Positions 32,286 through 41,667 of a DNA stretch of 64,000 nucleotides are shown in pieces (the stretch's first letter is position 1; each line of letters starts with the position of its first letter). The notes beneath the pieces were generated by a model. It had not been told where the DNA came from. It was given only the letters and a program-made list of their open reading frames with translations, and searched no databases. The stretch is from Nocardiopsis terrae. GTDB lineage: Bacteria; Actinomycetota; Actinomycetes; Streptosporangiales; Streptosporangiaceae. Made by a program: the position numbers and the translations under genes. The stretch spans positions 585,046-649,045 of the forward strand of contig NZ_BMXJ01000003.1 of NCBI RefSeq assembly GCF_014651695.1, written 5' to 3'.

Positions 32286-33845
32286 ATGATCAGCGCTGAC
32301 GCCGCCTCCCCCGAGGGAGGAATCGGCGCGACCATCGAGAACGCGGTCGACGTCGTCTTCAACCCGATCGCCACGACCCTCAGCAACGTGGTGTTCGCCA
32401 ACGTCAACGTCTTCGGGATCGAGTTCCCCTGGATCGTCGCCTGGCTGATCGCCGCGGGCGTCGCCCTCACCCTGTACTTCGGGTTCGTGCAGTTCCGCAG
32501 GCCCCTCACCGCCGTCCGAATCGCCCGCAGGGGCCTGGGCGACGACGCTCCGGGCGAGGTCTCCCACTTCCAGGCGCTCACCGCGGCCGTCTCCGGCACC
32601 GTGGGCCTGGGCAACATCGCCGGTGTGGCCATCGCGGTCACCATCGGCGGACCCGGCGCGACCTTCTGGATGGTCCTGGCGGGCCTGCTGATGATGGCCG
32701 TCAAGTTCGCCGAGTGCACCCTGGGCGTGAAGTACCGGGAGATCGGCCCGGACGGGACGGTCAGCGGCGGCCCGATGAAGTACCTGGCCAAGGGTCTGGC
32801 CGAGCGCGGCATGGCGGGCGTCGGCAAGTTCCTCGCCGGACTGACCGCCGCGTTCATCCTCATCTTCGCCGTGGCGGGCGGCAACATGTTCCAGGCCAAC
32901 CAGACCCTGGAGCAGCTGCGGGCGGTCACCGGCGGCGAGGAGGGCCTGCTCGGCGGCAGCACCGGATCATTCGTCTTCGGAGTCTTCCTGGCCCTGCTCG
33001 TGGGTGCCGTGGTCATCGGCGGCATCACCAGCATCACCAAGGTCACCAGCAAGCTCGTCCCGAGCATGACCGTCGTCTACGTGCTCGCCTGCGTGGTCGT
33101 CATCGGCATGAACATCCCCGTGCTGCCCGACGCGATCGGCCAGATCATCAGCGGCGCGTTCGCCCCGAGCGGCGTCGCGGGCGGAGCCCTGGGCGCGATG
33201 ATCATCGGCTTCCAGCGCGCGGCCTTCTCCAACGAGGCCGGGATCGGCTCCTCCCCGATCGCGCTGGCCACCGTCAAGACCAACTACCCGGCCAGCGCCG
33301 GTCTGGTCGCCATGCTCGGCCCGTTCCTGGACACCGTGGTCATCTGCACCATGACCGCGCTGACCATCGTCATCGCCTCCCCGCAGTCCTGGATCGCGGC
33401 GCGTGAGGCGGCCGCCGCGGGCGAGGCCCTGCCCGGCGGCGTGAGCCTGACCTCGGACGCCTTCGGCACCGCCCTGCCGTGGTTCCCCTACGTGCTGACC
33501 GTGGCGGTCGTGCTGTTCGCCCTGAGCACCGTCATCACCTGGAGCTACTACGGGCTCAAGGGCTGGACGCACCTCTTCGGCGGGGGCAGGCGCAGCGAGC
33601 GCGTCTACCTGGTCATCTACTGCGCGTTCCTGGTCATCGGCTCCGTCCTGACCCTGGGCGCGGTCCTGAACCTGGCCGACGCCCTGGTGTTCGCTGCGGC
33701 GCTGTTCAACATCATCGGCCTCTACCTGCTGGCCCCGGTCGTCAAGAAGGAGCTGGCCCGCCTGCTCACCCACCTGCGCGGTGAGAGCGAGCCCGAGACC
33801 TCGGCCGACAGGCCGGAGGGCCCCGCCGAGGAACTGGTCGAGTAA
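32286..33845 (+). CDS. AGCS-family sodium:alanine/glycine (amino acid) symporter
   Basis: 519 aa from ATG 32286. The AGCS signature is clear: FQALTAAVSGTVGLGNIAGV and AIGGPGATFWM-type segments, YREIGPDGTVSGGPMKYL, and AFSNEAGIGSSPIA. About 11 membrane helices; the N-terminal segment places residues 20-70 before the first core helix. These carriers import alanine, glycine or glutamine with sodium. A glutaminase gene follows after a terminator, suggesting a common theme of glutamine/alanine use. Expression is probably controlled by the leader RNA at 32091-32213. Confidence 0.92.
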   Translation: MISADAASPEGGIGATIENAVDVVFNPIATTLSNVVFANVNVFGIEFPWIVAWLIAAGVALTLYFGFVQFRRPLTAVRIARRGLGDDAPGEVSHFQALTAAVSGTVGLGNIAGVAIAVTIGGPGATFWMVLAGLLMMAVKFAECTLGVKYREIGPDGTVSGGPMKYLAKGLAERGMAGVGKFLAGLTAAFILIFAVAGGNMFQANQTLEQLRAVTGGEEGLLGGSTGSFVFGVFLALLVGAVVIGGITSITKVTSKLVPSMTVVYVLACVVVIGMNIPVLPDAIGQIISGAFAPSGVAGGALGAMIIGFQRAAFSNEAGIGSSPIALATVKTNYPASAGLVAMLGPFLDTVVICTMTALTIVIASPQSWIAAREAAAAGEALPGGVSLTSDAFGTALPWFPYVLTVAVVLFALSTVITWSYYGLKGWTHLFGGGRRSERVYLVIYCAFLVIGSVLTLGAVLNLADALVFAAALFNIIGLYLLAPVVKKELARLLTHLRGESEPETSADRPEGPAEELVE

Positions 33846-33868
33846 GCCGGTCCACGGCTCCGCGCCAC

Positions 33869-33900
33869 GCCGCCCGCCCGGCCCCCACCGGGCGGGCGGC
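33869..33900 (+). terminator. Terminator after the symporter gene
   Basis: Perfect 13-bp GC stem GCCGCCCGCCCGG (33869-33881) with CCGGGCGGGCGGC (33888-33900) and a 6-base loop. It separates the symporter from the glutaminase gene. Confidence 0.75.
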
Positions 33901-34091
33901 GCCGTGCGCGGGGTTCCTGCCCCTTCCGCCGAAACGACGGCCGGGCATGTCGGCCCAGGCCGGCGCGGGGGCGCGCGGTTAGTCTGAGGCTCGCCGCCGG
34001 ACCGGAGGGTGTGTACATCCCGAGGGGCGAGCCCCGGGGCGAAGGCCCCGGCGACCGGTCGGCGGTACCGATCCCGAGACGGGGGACCCCG

Positions 34092-35363
34092 ATGCGCTCA
34101 CCGATCCTCGACTACCTCGACGGCATCATCGCCGAGACCGCCCACGTCGACTCCGGCGCCCTGGCCGACTACATACCGGAGCTCGCCGCCGCCGACCCCG
34201 ACCGGGTGGCGGTCGCGCTGTGCACGGTCAACGGGACCGTGTACGCGAGCGGGGACAGCGAGCACCTGTTCAGCATCCAGTCGATGTCCAAACCGTTCGC
34301 CTACGCCCTCGCGATCGAGGACCGCGGGCTCGGGGACGTCCTCGAACGCATCGGCGTCGAGCCCAGCGGCGAGGCCTTCAACGAACTGTCGCTGGATCCC
34401 GAGACCGGCCGTCCCCGCAACCCGATGATCAACGCCGGGGCGATCGCCGCGCACGCGCTCGTCAGGGGCGGGGGTTCAGAGGCCGTCGACCGTGTGCTGG
34501 CGCTGTTCTCCGAGCTCGCCCAGCGACCGGTCGGGATCGACGAGTCCCTGGCCGCCTCCGAACTGGCGACCGGGGACCGCAACCTCGGACTCGCCTACCT
34601 GCTGCACGCCTCGGACCGCCTGGCACAGGACCCCGGGACCGCCGTCCGGGGCTACGTCCGCCAGTGTTCGGCCTCCGTCACCGTGCACGACCTCGCCCTC
34701 ATGGCGGCGACCCTCGCCAACGGCGGGGTCCAGCCCAACACCGGCGCCCGGCTGTTCAGCAGGCGCACCACCAGGCACCTCCTCAGCGTGATGACCTCGT
34801 GCGGCATGTACGACGCGGCCGGGGACTGGCTCACCGGCATCGGCATCCCCGCCAAGAGCGGTGTCGCCGGAGGCATCATCGGGGTGCTGCCCGGGCAGGT
34901 CGGCCTCGCGGTCTTCTCCCCCCGGCTGGACCCCCACGGCAACAGCGCGCGGGGAGTGGAGATGATGCGGCGCCTGTCCGAGGACCTGGGTCTGCACCTG
35001 ATGGAGGCGGGCCGGCCAGCACGGTCGTCGCTACGGGAGACCCACACGACGACGGTGGAGGGGCGCACCGCGACGGTCTACGTGCTCCAGGGCGACCTGG
35101 TGCTCAGCAGCGTCGAGTCGCTCGTGCGCGAGATCATCGAGCGCCCTCCCGCCACGGACGTCGTGGTCTTCGACATGAGCCGGGTGGACGAGGTCCTGCC
35201 CGTGGCGCGCAGGACCTCGGCGGAGACCGCCACGAAACTCGTCGACAACGGGTACCGGATCATCCTCGTCGACCCCGAGCAGACCCTGCACGGCTTCCGG
35301 GACAGCCGGGGCCGGGACGTCGAACGCTGGTCAAGCGCACGCCTGGCGAAGAGCCAGCGGTAG
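34092..35363 (+). CDS. glsA: Glutaminase with C-terminal STAS-like domain
   Basis: 423 aa from ATG 34092 (GGGGGA six bases upstream). The serine-dependent beta-lactamase-like glutaminase domain spans about residues 1-305: SIQSMSKPFAYALAIEDRG has the catalytic Ser and Lys, then NPMINAGAIAAHALV, YVRQCSASVTVHDLALMAAT, SCGMYDAAGDWLTGIGIPAK and SGVAGGIIGVLPGQVGLAV. A C-terminal domain of about 110 residues (VVVFDMSRVDEVLPVARRT) resembles STAS/anti-sigma-antagonist folds, as in other long glutaminases. It hydrolyses glutamine to glutamate and ammonia in the cytosol. A broken copy is at 18443. Confidence 0.93.
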   Translation: MRSPILDYLDGIIAETAHVDSGALADYIPELAAADPDRVAVALCTVNGTVYASGDSEHLFSIQSMSKPFAYALAIEDRGLGDVLERIGVEPSGEAFNELSLDPETGRPRNPMINAGAIAAHALVRGGGSEAVDRVLALFSELAQRPVGIDESLAASELATGDRNLGLAYLLHASDRLAQDPGTAVRGYVRQCSASVTVHDLALMAATLANGGVQPNTGARLFSRRTTRHLLSVMTSCGMYDAAGDWLTGIGIPAKSGVAGGIIGVLPGQVGLAVFSPRLDPHGNSARGVEMMRRLSEDLGLHLMEAGRPARSSLRETHTTTVEGRTATVYVLQGDLVLSSVESLVREIIERPPATDVVVFDMSRVDEVLPVARRTSAETATKLVDNGYRIILVDPEQTLHGFRDSRGRDVERWSSARLAKSQR

Positions 35364-35554
35364 CGGAGGTGCCGACGGGCGGTCGCGCCCGGGACGCCGG
35401 TTCCCCCGCATCCGCAATCCGGTGGGGCTTTGCACCGCGTTCCCCTATGTTTGGTGCGACGAGAACCCAGTCGGGGGGCGGGTTCCCGGGCGCTCGCGTG
35501 CCGGGTTCCACTCCCCCCGGCGCGAACCCCCTTGCGTATCGAGGTAGATGCACC

Positions 35555-36376
35555 ATGACCGAAGGCCCGTCCTCCACCACCCCCGCGGGCTCCGACCGCC
35601 CCCCGCAGATCGACACCACCCGGACCCACTCGGCCCGGATCTGGAACTACTGGATGGGCGGCAAGGACCACTACCCGATCGACCGCACGGCGGGCGACCA
35701 GGTGGCCGCGTCCTTCCCGGAGATCGTGGACCTGGCCCGCACCAGCCGGGAGTTCCTGGTCCGTGTCGTGACCCACCTGGCCGGCGAGGCGGGGATCCGT
35801 CAGTTCCTCGACATCGGCACCGGCATGCCCACCGCCAACAACACCCACGAGGTCGCCCAGGCCGCCGCCCCGGAATGCCGTGTGGTCTACGTGGACAACG
35901 ACCCGCTCGTGCTCGCGCACGCGCGCGCCCTCCTGGTCGGCACCCCGGAGGGTGCCACCGACTACCTCGACGCCGACCTGCGCGACCCCGACGCCATCCT
36001 CAGCCGGGCCGCCGAGACCCTGGACTTCGACCAGCCCGTCGCGCTGATGCTCATGGGGGTCCTGGGCCACGTCCCCGACGGGGAGGTCCTGCCGATCGTG
36101 CGCCGCCTGGTGGACGCGCTGCCCTCCGGGAGCTACCTGGCCAGCTACGACGGCGCCAACACCAGCGAGGCCTACAACGAGGCCATCGAGGTCGGGAACA
36201 AGCAGGGCGACGTCCCCTACCTGCTGCGCAGCCCGGAGGACATCGCCGCCCGTTTCGAGGGCCTGGAACTGCTGGAGCCCGGGGTGGTCCCCTGCCCGCT
36301 GTGGCGCCCCTACCCGCTGGAGGTCGGCGCCCGCCGCGGCCTGGACCAGTACGGCGGGGTGGCGCGCAAGCCCTGA
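35555..36376 (+). CDS. DUF574/SAM-dependent methyltransferase
   Basis: 273 aa from ATG 35555, with GAGGT nine bases upstream. HSARIWNYWMGGKDHYPIDR near the N-terminus is the hallmark of this actinobacterial family (PF04672), and FLDIGTGMPTANNTHEVAQ is the SAM-binding loop, with VVYVDNDPLVLAHARALL as the acidic strand 2. Many copies occur per Streptomyces or Nocardiopsis genome; the substrates are unknown. It is convergent with the homogentisate operon, separated by a perfect palindromic terminator. Confidence 0.9.
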   Translation: MTEGPSSTTPAGSDRPPQIDTTRTHSARIWNYWMGGKDHYPIDRTAGDQVAASFPEIVDLARTSREFLVRVVTHLAGEAGIRQFLDIGTGMPTANNTHEVAQAAAPECRVVYVDNDPLVLAHARALLVGTPEGATDYLDADLRDPDAILSRAAETLDFDQPVALMLMGVLGHVPDGEVLPIVRRLVDALPSGSYLASYDGANTSEAYNEAIEVGNKQGDVPYLLRSPEDIAARFEGLELLEPGVVPCPLWRPYPLEVGARRGLDQYGGVARKP

Positions 36377-36436
36377 CGGGCGCCCTTCCGTCGGCGGCCC
36401 CGGACTGACACGGGCGGCGGGCGGGAACAGCCACGC

Positions 36437-36464
36437 ACGGGCGGCGGTGCGCACCGCCGCCCGT
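36437..36464. terminator. Perfect 28-bp palindrome between convergent genes
   Basis: ACGGGCGGCGGTGC followed directly by its reverse complement (36437-36464), with no spacer. It lies between the methyltransferase and fumarylacetoacetase genes, so it can stop transcription both ways. Confidence 0.7.
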
Positions 36465-36492
36465 CCGGCGTCGTGTTCCGGTTCCGTTGCGG

Positions 36493-37704
36493 CTACTTCG
36501 CCGGCAGGATCCTCCCGGTGACCTCGCCGAAGTCCACCCGGGTGCCGTCCGGGCCGGGGGCGGTGGCGGTGATGGTCACCTCGTCGCCGTCCTCCAGGAA
36601 GGTGCGCTCGGTGCCGTCGGGCAGCCGCAGGGGCTCCTTGCCGGACCAGGTCAGTTCCAGGAAGCAGCCGCGCTGGGAGGGCTCGGGGCCGCTGACGGTA
36701 CCGGAGGCGTACACGTCACCGGTGCGCAGGGACGCACCGTTGACGGTCATGTGCGCCAGCTGCTGCGCCGCCGTCCAGTACATCTGGGCGAAGGGCGGGT
36801 GGGACACCACGTGCCCGTTGAGGCGGACCTCCAGACGCAGGTCCAGGCCCCAGGGCTGCGAACCCCGCAGGTAGGGCAACGGCTCGGGGTCCTGGGCGGG
36901 CTGCTCCACCCGGGCCGACTCCAGCGCGGCGACCGGCACCACCCACGGCGAGACCGAGGTGGCGAACGACTTGCCGAGGAACGGGCCGAGCGGCACGTAC
37001 TCCCAGGCCTGGAGGTCACGGGAGGACCAGTCGTTGAGCAGGAACACCCCGAACACGTGGTCGGCGAAGTCGTCCACGGCCACCCGCTCCCCCATCGGAC
37101 TGGGGGTGCCCACCACGAACCCCACCTCGGCCTCGATGTCCAGGCGCGCGGAGGGGCCGAAGACCGGAACCGGCTCGGTCGGGGGTTTGCGCTGGCCGGT
37201 GGGGCGCACGATGTCGGTGCCCGAGGCCACGACGGTGCCCGAACGGCCGTGGTAGCCGATCGGCAGGTGCTTCCAGTTGGGGGTGAGCGGCTCCTGCTCG
37301 GGGCGGAAGATGCGGCCCACGTTGGTGGCGTGGTGCTCGGAGGCGTAGAAGTCCACGTAGTCGGCGACGGTGAACGGCAGGTGCAGCGTCACCGAGGCGC
37401 GGTCCACCAGGTGCGGGCGCACGACCTGCTCGTGCACCGGGTCGGTGAGCCAGGTGAGCAGGCTCTCGCGCACCTGGTCCCACACGGGCCGCCCGGCGGC
37501 CAGCAGGGCGTCCAGGTTCGGGCCGCTGACGGCGTCGGCGAACGGGGCGCCCTGGGCGCGGGCCGCCGCGCCCAGGTCCAGCACGCGGTCGCCGACGGCC
37601 ACGCCGACCCGGGGACCGCCCGCGCCGGTGGTGTAGACGCCGTAGGGCAGGGTCGCCAGGCCGAACTGTGCGTCGGGGGCGATGTCGAGCCAACTGTCAG
37701 GCAT
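36493..37704 (-). CDS. fahA: Fumarylacetoacetase
   Basis: 403 aa from ATG 37704. Compared with eukaryotic FAH (about 420 aa) the whole chain is present: VADYVDFYASEHHATNVGRI has the catalytic region, HLPIGYHGRSGTVVASGTDI, the metal-binding EAEVGFVVGTP with DFADHVFGVFLLNDWSSRD, and LGPFLGKSFATSVSPWVVP. It splits fumarylacetoacetate into fumarate and acetoacetate, the last step of homogentisate degradation. It is last in the operon, 20 bp after the unknown gene. Confidence 0.94.
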   Translation of the reverse strand: MPDSWLDIAPDAQFGLATLPYGVYTTGAGGPRVGVAVGDRVLDLGAAARAQGAPFADAVSGPNLDALLAAGRPVWDQVRESLLTWLTDPVHEQVVRPHLVDRASVTLHLPFTVADYVDFYASEHHATNVGRIFRPEQEPLTPNWKHLPIGYHGRSGTVVASGTDIVRPTGQRKPPTEPVPVFGPSARLDIEAEVGFVVGTPSPMGERVAVDDFADHVFGVFLLNDWSSRDLQAWEYVPLGPFLGKSFATSVSPWVVPVAALESARVEQPAQDPEPLPYLRGSQPWGLDLRLEVRLNGHVVSHPPFAQMYWTAAQQLAHMTVNGASLRTGDVYASGTVSGPEPSQRGCFLELTWSGKEPLRLPDGTERTFLEDGDEVTITATAPGPDGTRVDFGEVTGRILPAK

Positions 37705-37724
37705 GGGTCTCGCTTTCTGGGTCT

Positions 37725-38573
37725 TCAGAGGGTGAGCGCCCCGAGGACGACCAGGTCCTCCAGGGGTTCGGTGATGCTGCAGGTGCCGAAGGAGCGGAAA
37801 CTCGAACGCACGCCCTCCGCCTCGGCGGCGGTGAGCGCGGCGGCGCGGGCGGCCAGGGCGGGGCCGTCCCGGTCGGCCAGGACCGCCTCGGCGTCGGCGG
37901 GCGTCCCCCCGGTGCGCAGGGCGTGGGTGGCCAGCAGCACGTTGAGGAAACCGTGCTGCTCGAACCCCTCCGTGCTGGTGTGGCGGACCGCGTGGTGCAG
38001 CCCGGCCGTGCACTTGAAGGGCACCCCGGCGCCTACCGCGGCGGCCAGCAGCGAAGCGAGCTCGTGCTCGCCGGGGTGGGCCGCCGCGGTGACCCCGCCG
38101 GTGCGGAACTTGGCGCTGGCGCCGGTCCCGGCGAGGGCGGCGGTGTCGGCCGCCGCCCCGTCCCCGCGGGCCACCTCGACGTAGCCCTCGGCCCCCGCGG
38201 GCAGGGCTCCGGTGAGCACGGCGGCGGTCCGGGCGGCCTGCCCGGGTTCCGCTGCCACCTCCGTTCCGACCAGGCTCAGCGCCGGGTCGGCGCAGACCGC
38301 CTCCACCGCCGCGGCCACGCCGTCGGCGCCGCCGGGGACGGTGACCGCGACCGCGAGCGGCCCGTGGCCGCCGTCCTCCCGGGCGAGGACCGCGCGCAGT
38401 TCGGCAGTGCGGGCGTCGGAGACCAGGAACGGCCCCACGTAGGGCGCCCGGCGCGAGGTCCGGTGGCCCCAGTGGGCGGGGATCGCCTCACCCATGGGTG
38501 CGTTGCCGGGCGGGAACAGCGCGGCGTCGTCGAACAGGGCCCCGTAGAGGGCGCGGCTGGGGAGGTCGCTCAC
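37725..38573 (-). CDS. Conserved unknown protein coupled between HmgA and fumarylacetoacetase
   Basis: 282 aa. GTG 38573 overlaps the HmgA stop (GTGA), so it is translated with HmgA. The start ALYGALFDDAALFPPGNAPM is distinctive, and GTGASAKFRTGG, GAGVPFKCTAGLHHAVRHTS, and RRFGTCSI-like SFGTCSITEPLEDL follow. The FKCTAGLHHA stretch combines Lys, Cys and two His and looks like an active-site or metal site. There is no match to known domains that I recognise, and no signal peptide. A dedicated maleylacetoacetate isomerase gene is missing from this operon, so this is a candidate for that step or an accessory role. Function unknown. Confidence 0.8.
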   Translation of the reverse strand: MSDLPSRALYGALFDDAALFPPGNAPMGEAIPAHWGHRTSRRAPYVGPFLVSDARTAELRAVLAREDGGHGPLAVAVTVPGGADGVAAAVEAVCADPALSLVGTEVAAEPGQAARTAAVLTGALPAGAEGYVEVARGDGAAADTAALAGTGASAKFRTGGVTAAAHPGEHELASLLAAAVGAGVPFKCTAGLHHAVRHTSTEGFEQHGFLNVLLATHALRTGGTPADAEAVLADRDGPALAARAAALTAAEAEGVRSSFRSFGTCSITEPLEDLVVLGALTL

Positions 38574-39790
38574 GCCTTCCCCCGCCCCTCGCCGCGGCGC
38601 CCCTCGGCCCAGGTCCAGGCGTAGCTGCCGTCGTCGACGGCTCTGCCGCCCTCGCCCAGGTCGAGGGGGCGGAAGGTGTCGACCATGACCGCGAGTTCGT
38701 CGAAGGCCTGCACGCCGACGCTGCGCTCGTAGGCTCCGGGCTGCGGGCCGTGCGAGTGGCCGCCGGGGTGCAGGGAGACGGAGCCCTGGCCGATCCCCGA
38801 ACCCTTGCGGGCCTCGTAGTCGCCGCCGCAGTAGAACATGACCTCGTCGGAGTCCACGTTGGAGTGGTAGTACGGCACCGGGATGGAGGCGGGGTGGTAG
38901 TCCACCTTGCGGGGCACGAAGTTGCAGATGACGAAGTTGTGGCCCTCGAACACCTGGTGCACGGGCGGCGGCTGGTGGATGCGGCCGGTGATGGGTTGGA
39001 AGTCGTCGACGTTGAACACGTACGGGTACAGGCAGCCGTCCCATCCCACGACGTCGAAGGGGTGGGTGGGGTAGGTGTAGCGGGTGCCGGAGATGCCGCC
39101 GGGGCCGTCGCCGCGGTGCTTGATGAGCACGTCCACGTTCTCGCCCTCGACGAGCAGGGGCCCGGCGGGGCCGCGCAGGTCGCGCTCGCAGTAGGGGGCG
39201 TGTTCCAGGAGCTGGCCGTAACGGGACAGGTAGCGCCTGGGCGGGGCGATGTGGCTGTTGGCCTCGACCACGTAGGCGCGCAGCGGTTCGTCGCCGGCGG
39301 GCACCCAGCGGTGGGTGGTGGCGCGCGGCAGGATGACGTAGTCGCCGCGGCCCACCTCCAGCGCGCCGAAGACCGTCTCCACGCGGGCGGTGCCGGACTC
39401 GACGTACACGCACTCGTCGCCGATGCCGTTGCGGTACAGCTGCGAGGGCGCTCCGGCGACCACGTAGGAGATGCGCACGTCGCCGTTGCCCAGGACGAGG
39501 CGGCGGGACTCGACGACGTCGGCGGCCTTCCAGTCCTGGCCGCCGAAGAGGTCGTGCAGCCTGAGGTGGCGGGGCACCATCGGCGCGTTGCGCTGGAGCG
39601 ACTGGTCGGGGACCTGCCACTCGGCGGCGTCGACGATGGCCGAGGGGATGGCCCGGTGGTACAGGAGCGAGGAGTCGGAGGAGAAGCCCTCCTCCCCCAT
39701 CAGCTCCTCGTAGTACAGGCCGCCCTCGGGGTTGTGGTGCTGGGTGTGGCGGGTGCGGGGCACCTCGCCGACCTGGCGGTAGTACGCCAT
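38570..39790 (-). CDS. hmgA: Homogentisate 1,2-dioxygenase
   Basis: 406 aa. The non-haem iron ligands occur in the expected C-terminal block (HSNVDSDEVMFYCGGDYEAR; SVSLHPGGHSHGPQPGAYE), along with HPFDVVGWDGCLYPYVFNVD and QVFEGHNFVICNFVPRKVDY. It cleaves homogentisate to maleylacetoacetate with O2. The protein is somewhat shorter than the eukaryotic enzyme (about 440 aa), as in other actinobacterial versions. It is third in the operon after the MBL and flavin hydroxylase genes. Confidence 0.94.
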   Translation of the reverse strand: MAYYRQVGEVPRTRHTQHHNPEGGLYYEELMGEEGFSSDSSLLYHRAIPSAIVDAAEWQVPDQSLQRNAPMVPRHLRLHDLFGGQDWKAADVVESRRLVLGNGDVRISYVVAGAPSQLYRNGIGDECVYVESGTARVETVFGALEVGRGDYVILPRATTHRWVPAGDEPLRAYVVEANSHIAPPRRYLSRYGQLLEHAPYCERDLRGPAGPLLVEGENVDVLIKHRGDGPGGISGTRYTYPTHPFDVVGWDGCLYPYVFNVDDFQPITGRIHQPPPVHQVFEGHNFVICNFVPRKVDYHPASIPVPYYHSNVDSDEVMFYCGGDYEARKGSGIGQGSVSLHPGGHSHGPQPGAYERSVGVQAFDELAVMVDTFRPLDLGEGGRAVDDGSYAWTWAEGRRGEGRGKA

Positions 39791-39871
39791 GTGATCCTCC
39801 TCCTTGGATGTGTCCGGTGGTCCGTGCGGGCCCGGTCCGACCCCGTCCCGGTCGTCCTCGTCCGGGCCGCG

Positions 39872-41536
39872 TCAGGCGGAGACGGTGTCGGCGGCCGGGT
39901 GTCCCAGGGCGGTGCGGACCGCCCTGCGGACGGTGTCGGCGTCGGTCCCCGCGACGACAGCGGCGACGTGGGCGTCGGGGCGCACCAGCCAGACCTGGCC
40001 GGGTTCGGGGGCCAGGGCGCGGCGCAGGGCGCCGGTGGTGTCGATCTCGTCGAGGCGGAGTGTGGTGACGGGGGCCGGGGTGGCCTCCGTGGCAGCGGTG
40101 TGCACGGCGCGGCGCAGGGCTTCGCGGTCGGTGCCGGTGTCCGGTCCGGTGCCGACCAACAGGGTGAGTCCCTCGCGCAGCAGCGGGCGCAGCCGGGTGG
40201 TGCCGGGGCGGTCGGCCACCGTGACGGGCGCGTCGGGCAGGATCACGCCGGGGCAGGGGTCGGGTGCCCGGCCGCGCGGGGGGCGGCCGCCGAAGGGGCG
40301 TTCGGGGCAGGCGGTGGTCAGCGCGGACCCGGTGTACCAGAACGGTTCGGCCAGGCGCCCGGAGTCCACGTGCGGGTGGGCCGCGGCGTCGGTGAGGGCC
40401 CGTTCCAGGACGCTGACGCGCCGCTCGCGGGCGGCGTCGTCCTGGGGGACGAGGAAGCGCATGGTGGCGCTGGTGACGTCGGCGTTCTCCAGGGCCGCGG
40501 CGTGGCGTTCGGTGTGGTAGCTCTCCAGGAGCTCCTCACCGGCCCAGCCGTTGCGCACGTAGGCGAGTTTCCAGGCGGCGTTCTCGGCGTCCTGGACCCC
40601 GGAGTTGAGGCCGCGGGCCCCGAAGGGCGCGACCAGGTGGGCGTTGTCCCCGGCGAGCAGGATCCGTCCCGAGCGCATGCGGTCGGTGACGCGGGTGTGG
40701 AAGCGGTACACCGAGTGCCAGACGATCTCGTACGGGGTGTCGCCGATGATCTGGCGGATGCGGGCGTCCAGGCGGCCGCTGGACTCCTCGGTCTCCAGGT
40801 CGAAGTCGGAGGGGACCTGCCAGTCGATGCGGAAGACCGAGTCGGGGCAGGGGTGGATGAGGACCTGGCGGCCGGGGTTCCACTCGGGGTCGAAGTAGAA
40901 GCGGCGTTCGCGCGCCCAGTCGCCGAGGTCGGCACGGATGTCGCAGATCAGGAAGCGGTCGTCGAAGCTGGTGCCGGAGAAGTCCAGGCCCAGGGCCCTG
41001 CGGACGACACCGCCGTGGGCGCCCATGCAGGACAGGGCGTGGGAGCCGCGCAGGCGCACCGGGCCTTGGGGGGTGTCGCACTCGACGGTGACGCCGTCCG
41101 CGTCCTGGTCGATGCCGGTGACCTCGTGGCCCCAGTGGACGGCCACGCCCGCCCGGGCGAGGAGGTCGTCGAGGACCTCCTCGGTGCGGGACTGGGAGAT
41201 GTTGACGAAGGAGGGCCGGGAGGAGGCGCCCGGGTCGGGCAGGCGCACGCTGAAGAGTTCGTGTCCCCGGTAGAAGGTGCGGGCGGTGTCCCAGGTCAGC
41301 CCTTCCGCCGCGATGGCGTGTCCGCCGAGCCAGTCCCAGACGTCGAGGACGTCGCGCTGCTGGCAGATGGCCTTGGAGCCGACGGCGTCGCGTTCGGGGC
41401 GGCCGTCGACGACCAGTACGGGGACCCCACGGCGGGCCAGCAGCAGGGCCGCGGTCTGCCCGACCGGGCCCGCGCCGAGCACCAGCACGGGGTCGGCGGT
41501 GGTCTCGGCCGGGGTACGAGGCGCTGGGGGGCGCAT
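39872..41536 (-). CDS. FAD-dependent aromatic hydroxylase (class A, MhpA/PheA-like)
   Basis: 554 aa from ATG 41536, preceded by GGAG at seven bases. VLVLGAGPVGQTAALLLARR is the FAD-binding GxGxxG, GRILLAGDNAHLVAPFGARG with LNSGVQDAENAAWKLA the GD motif that contacts FAD ribityl, and a C-terminal thioredoxin-like domain (about 410-540) is present as in MhpA-type hydroxylases. Located inside a homogentisate operon, it may hydroxylate a mono-phenolic acid (for example 3- or 4-hydroxyphenylacetate) to homogentisate. Family is certain, substrate inferred from context. Confidence 0.88.
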   Translation of the reverse strand: MRPPAPRTPAETTADPVLVLGAGPVGQTAALLLARRGVPVLVVDGRPERDAVGSKAICQQRDVLDVWDWLGGHAIAAEGLTWDTARTFYRGHELFSVRLPDPGASSRPSFVNISQSRTEEVLDDLLARAGVAVHWGHEVTGIDQDADGVTVECDTPQGPVRLRGSHALSCMGAHGGVVRRALGLDFSGTSFDDRFLICDIRADLGDWARERRFYFDPEWNPGRQVLIHPCPDSVFRIDWQVPSDFDLETEESSGRLDARIRQIIGDTPYEIVWHSVYRFHTRVTDRMRSGRILLAGDNAHLVAPFGARGLNSGVQDAENAAWKLAYVRNGWAGEELLESYHTERHAAALENADVTSATMRFLVPQDDAARERRVSVLERALTDAAAHPHVDSGRLAEPFWYTGSALTTACPERPFGGRPPRGRAPDPCPGVILPDAPVTVADRPGTTRLRPLLREGLTLLVGTGPDTGTDREALRRAVHTAATEATPAPVTTLRLDEIDTTGALRRALAPEPGQVWLVRPDAHVAAVVAGTDADTVRRAVRTALGHPAADTVSA

Positions 41537-41667
41537 GGTGAGCTCCGTTCGTGGGGCGCCCCGTACGGGCGCGGTGGACGTGGACAGGGCCGGGGCCACG
41601 GGTGGTCAGCGCTGTGGCCGGCCGGACCCGTGGCCGAGGCGCCGGCGGGTCCCGGGGCGGCCCCGGG

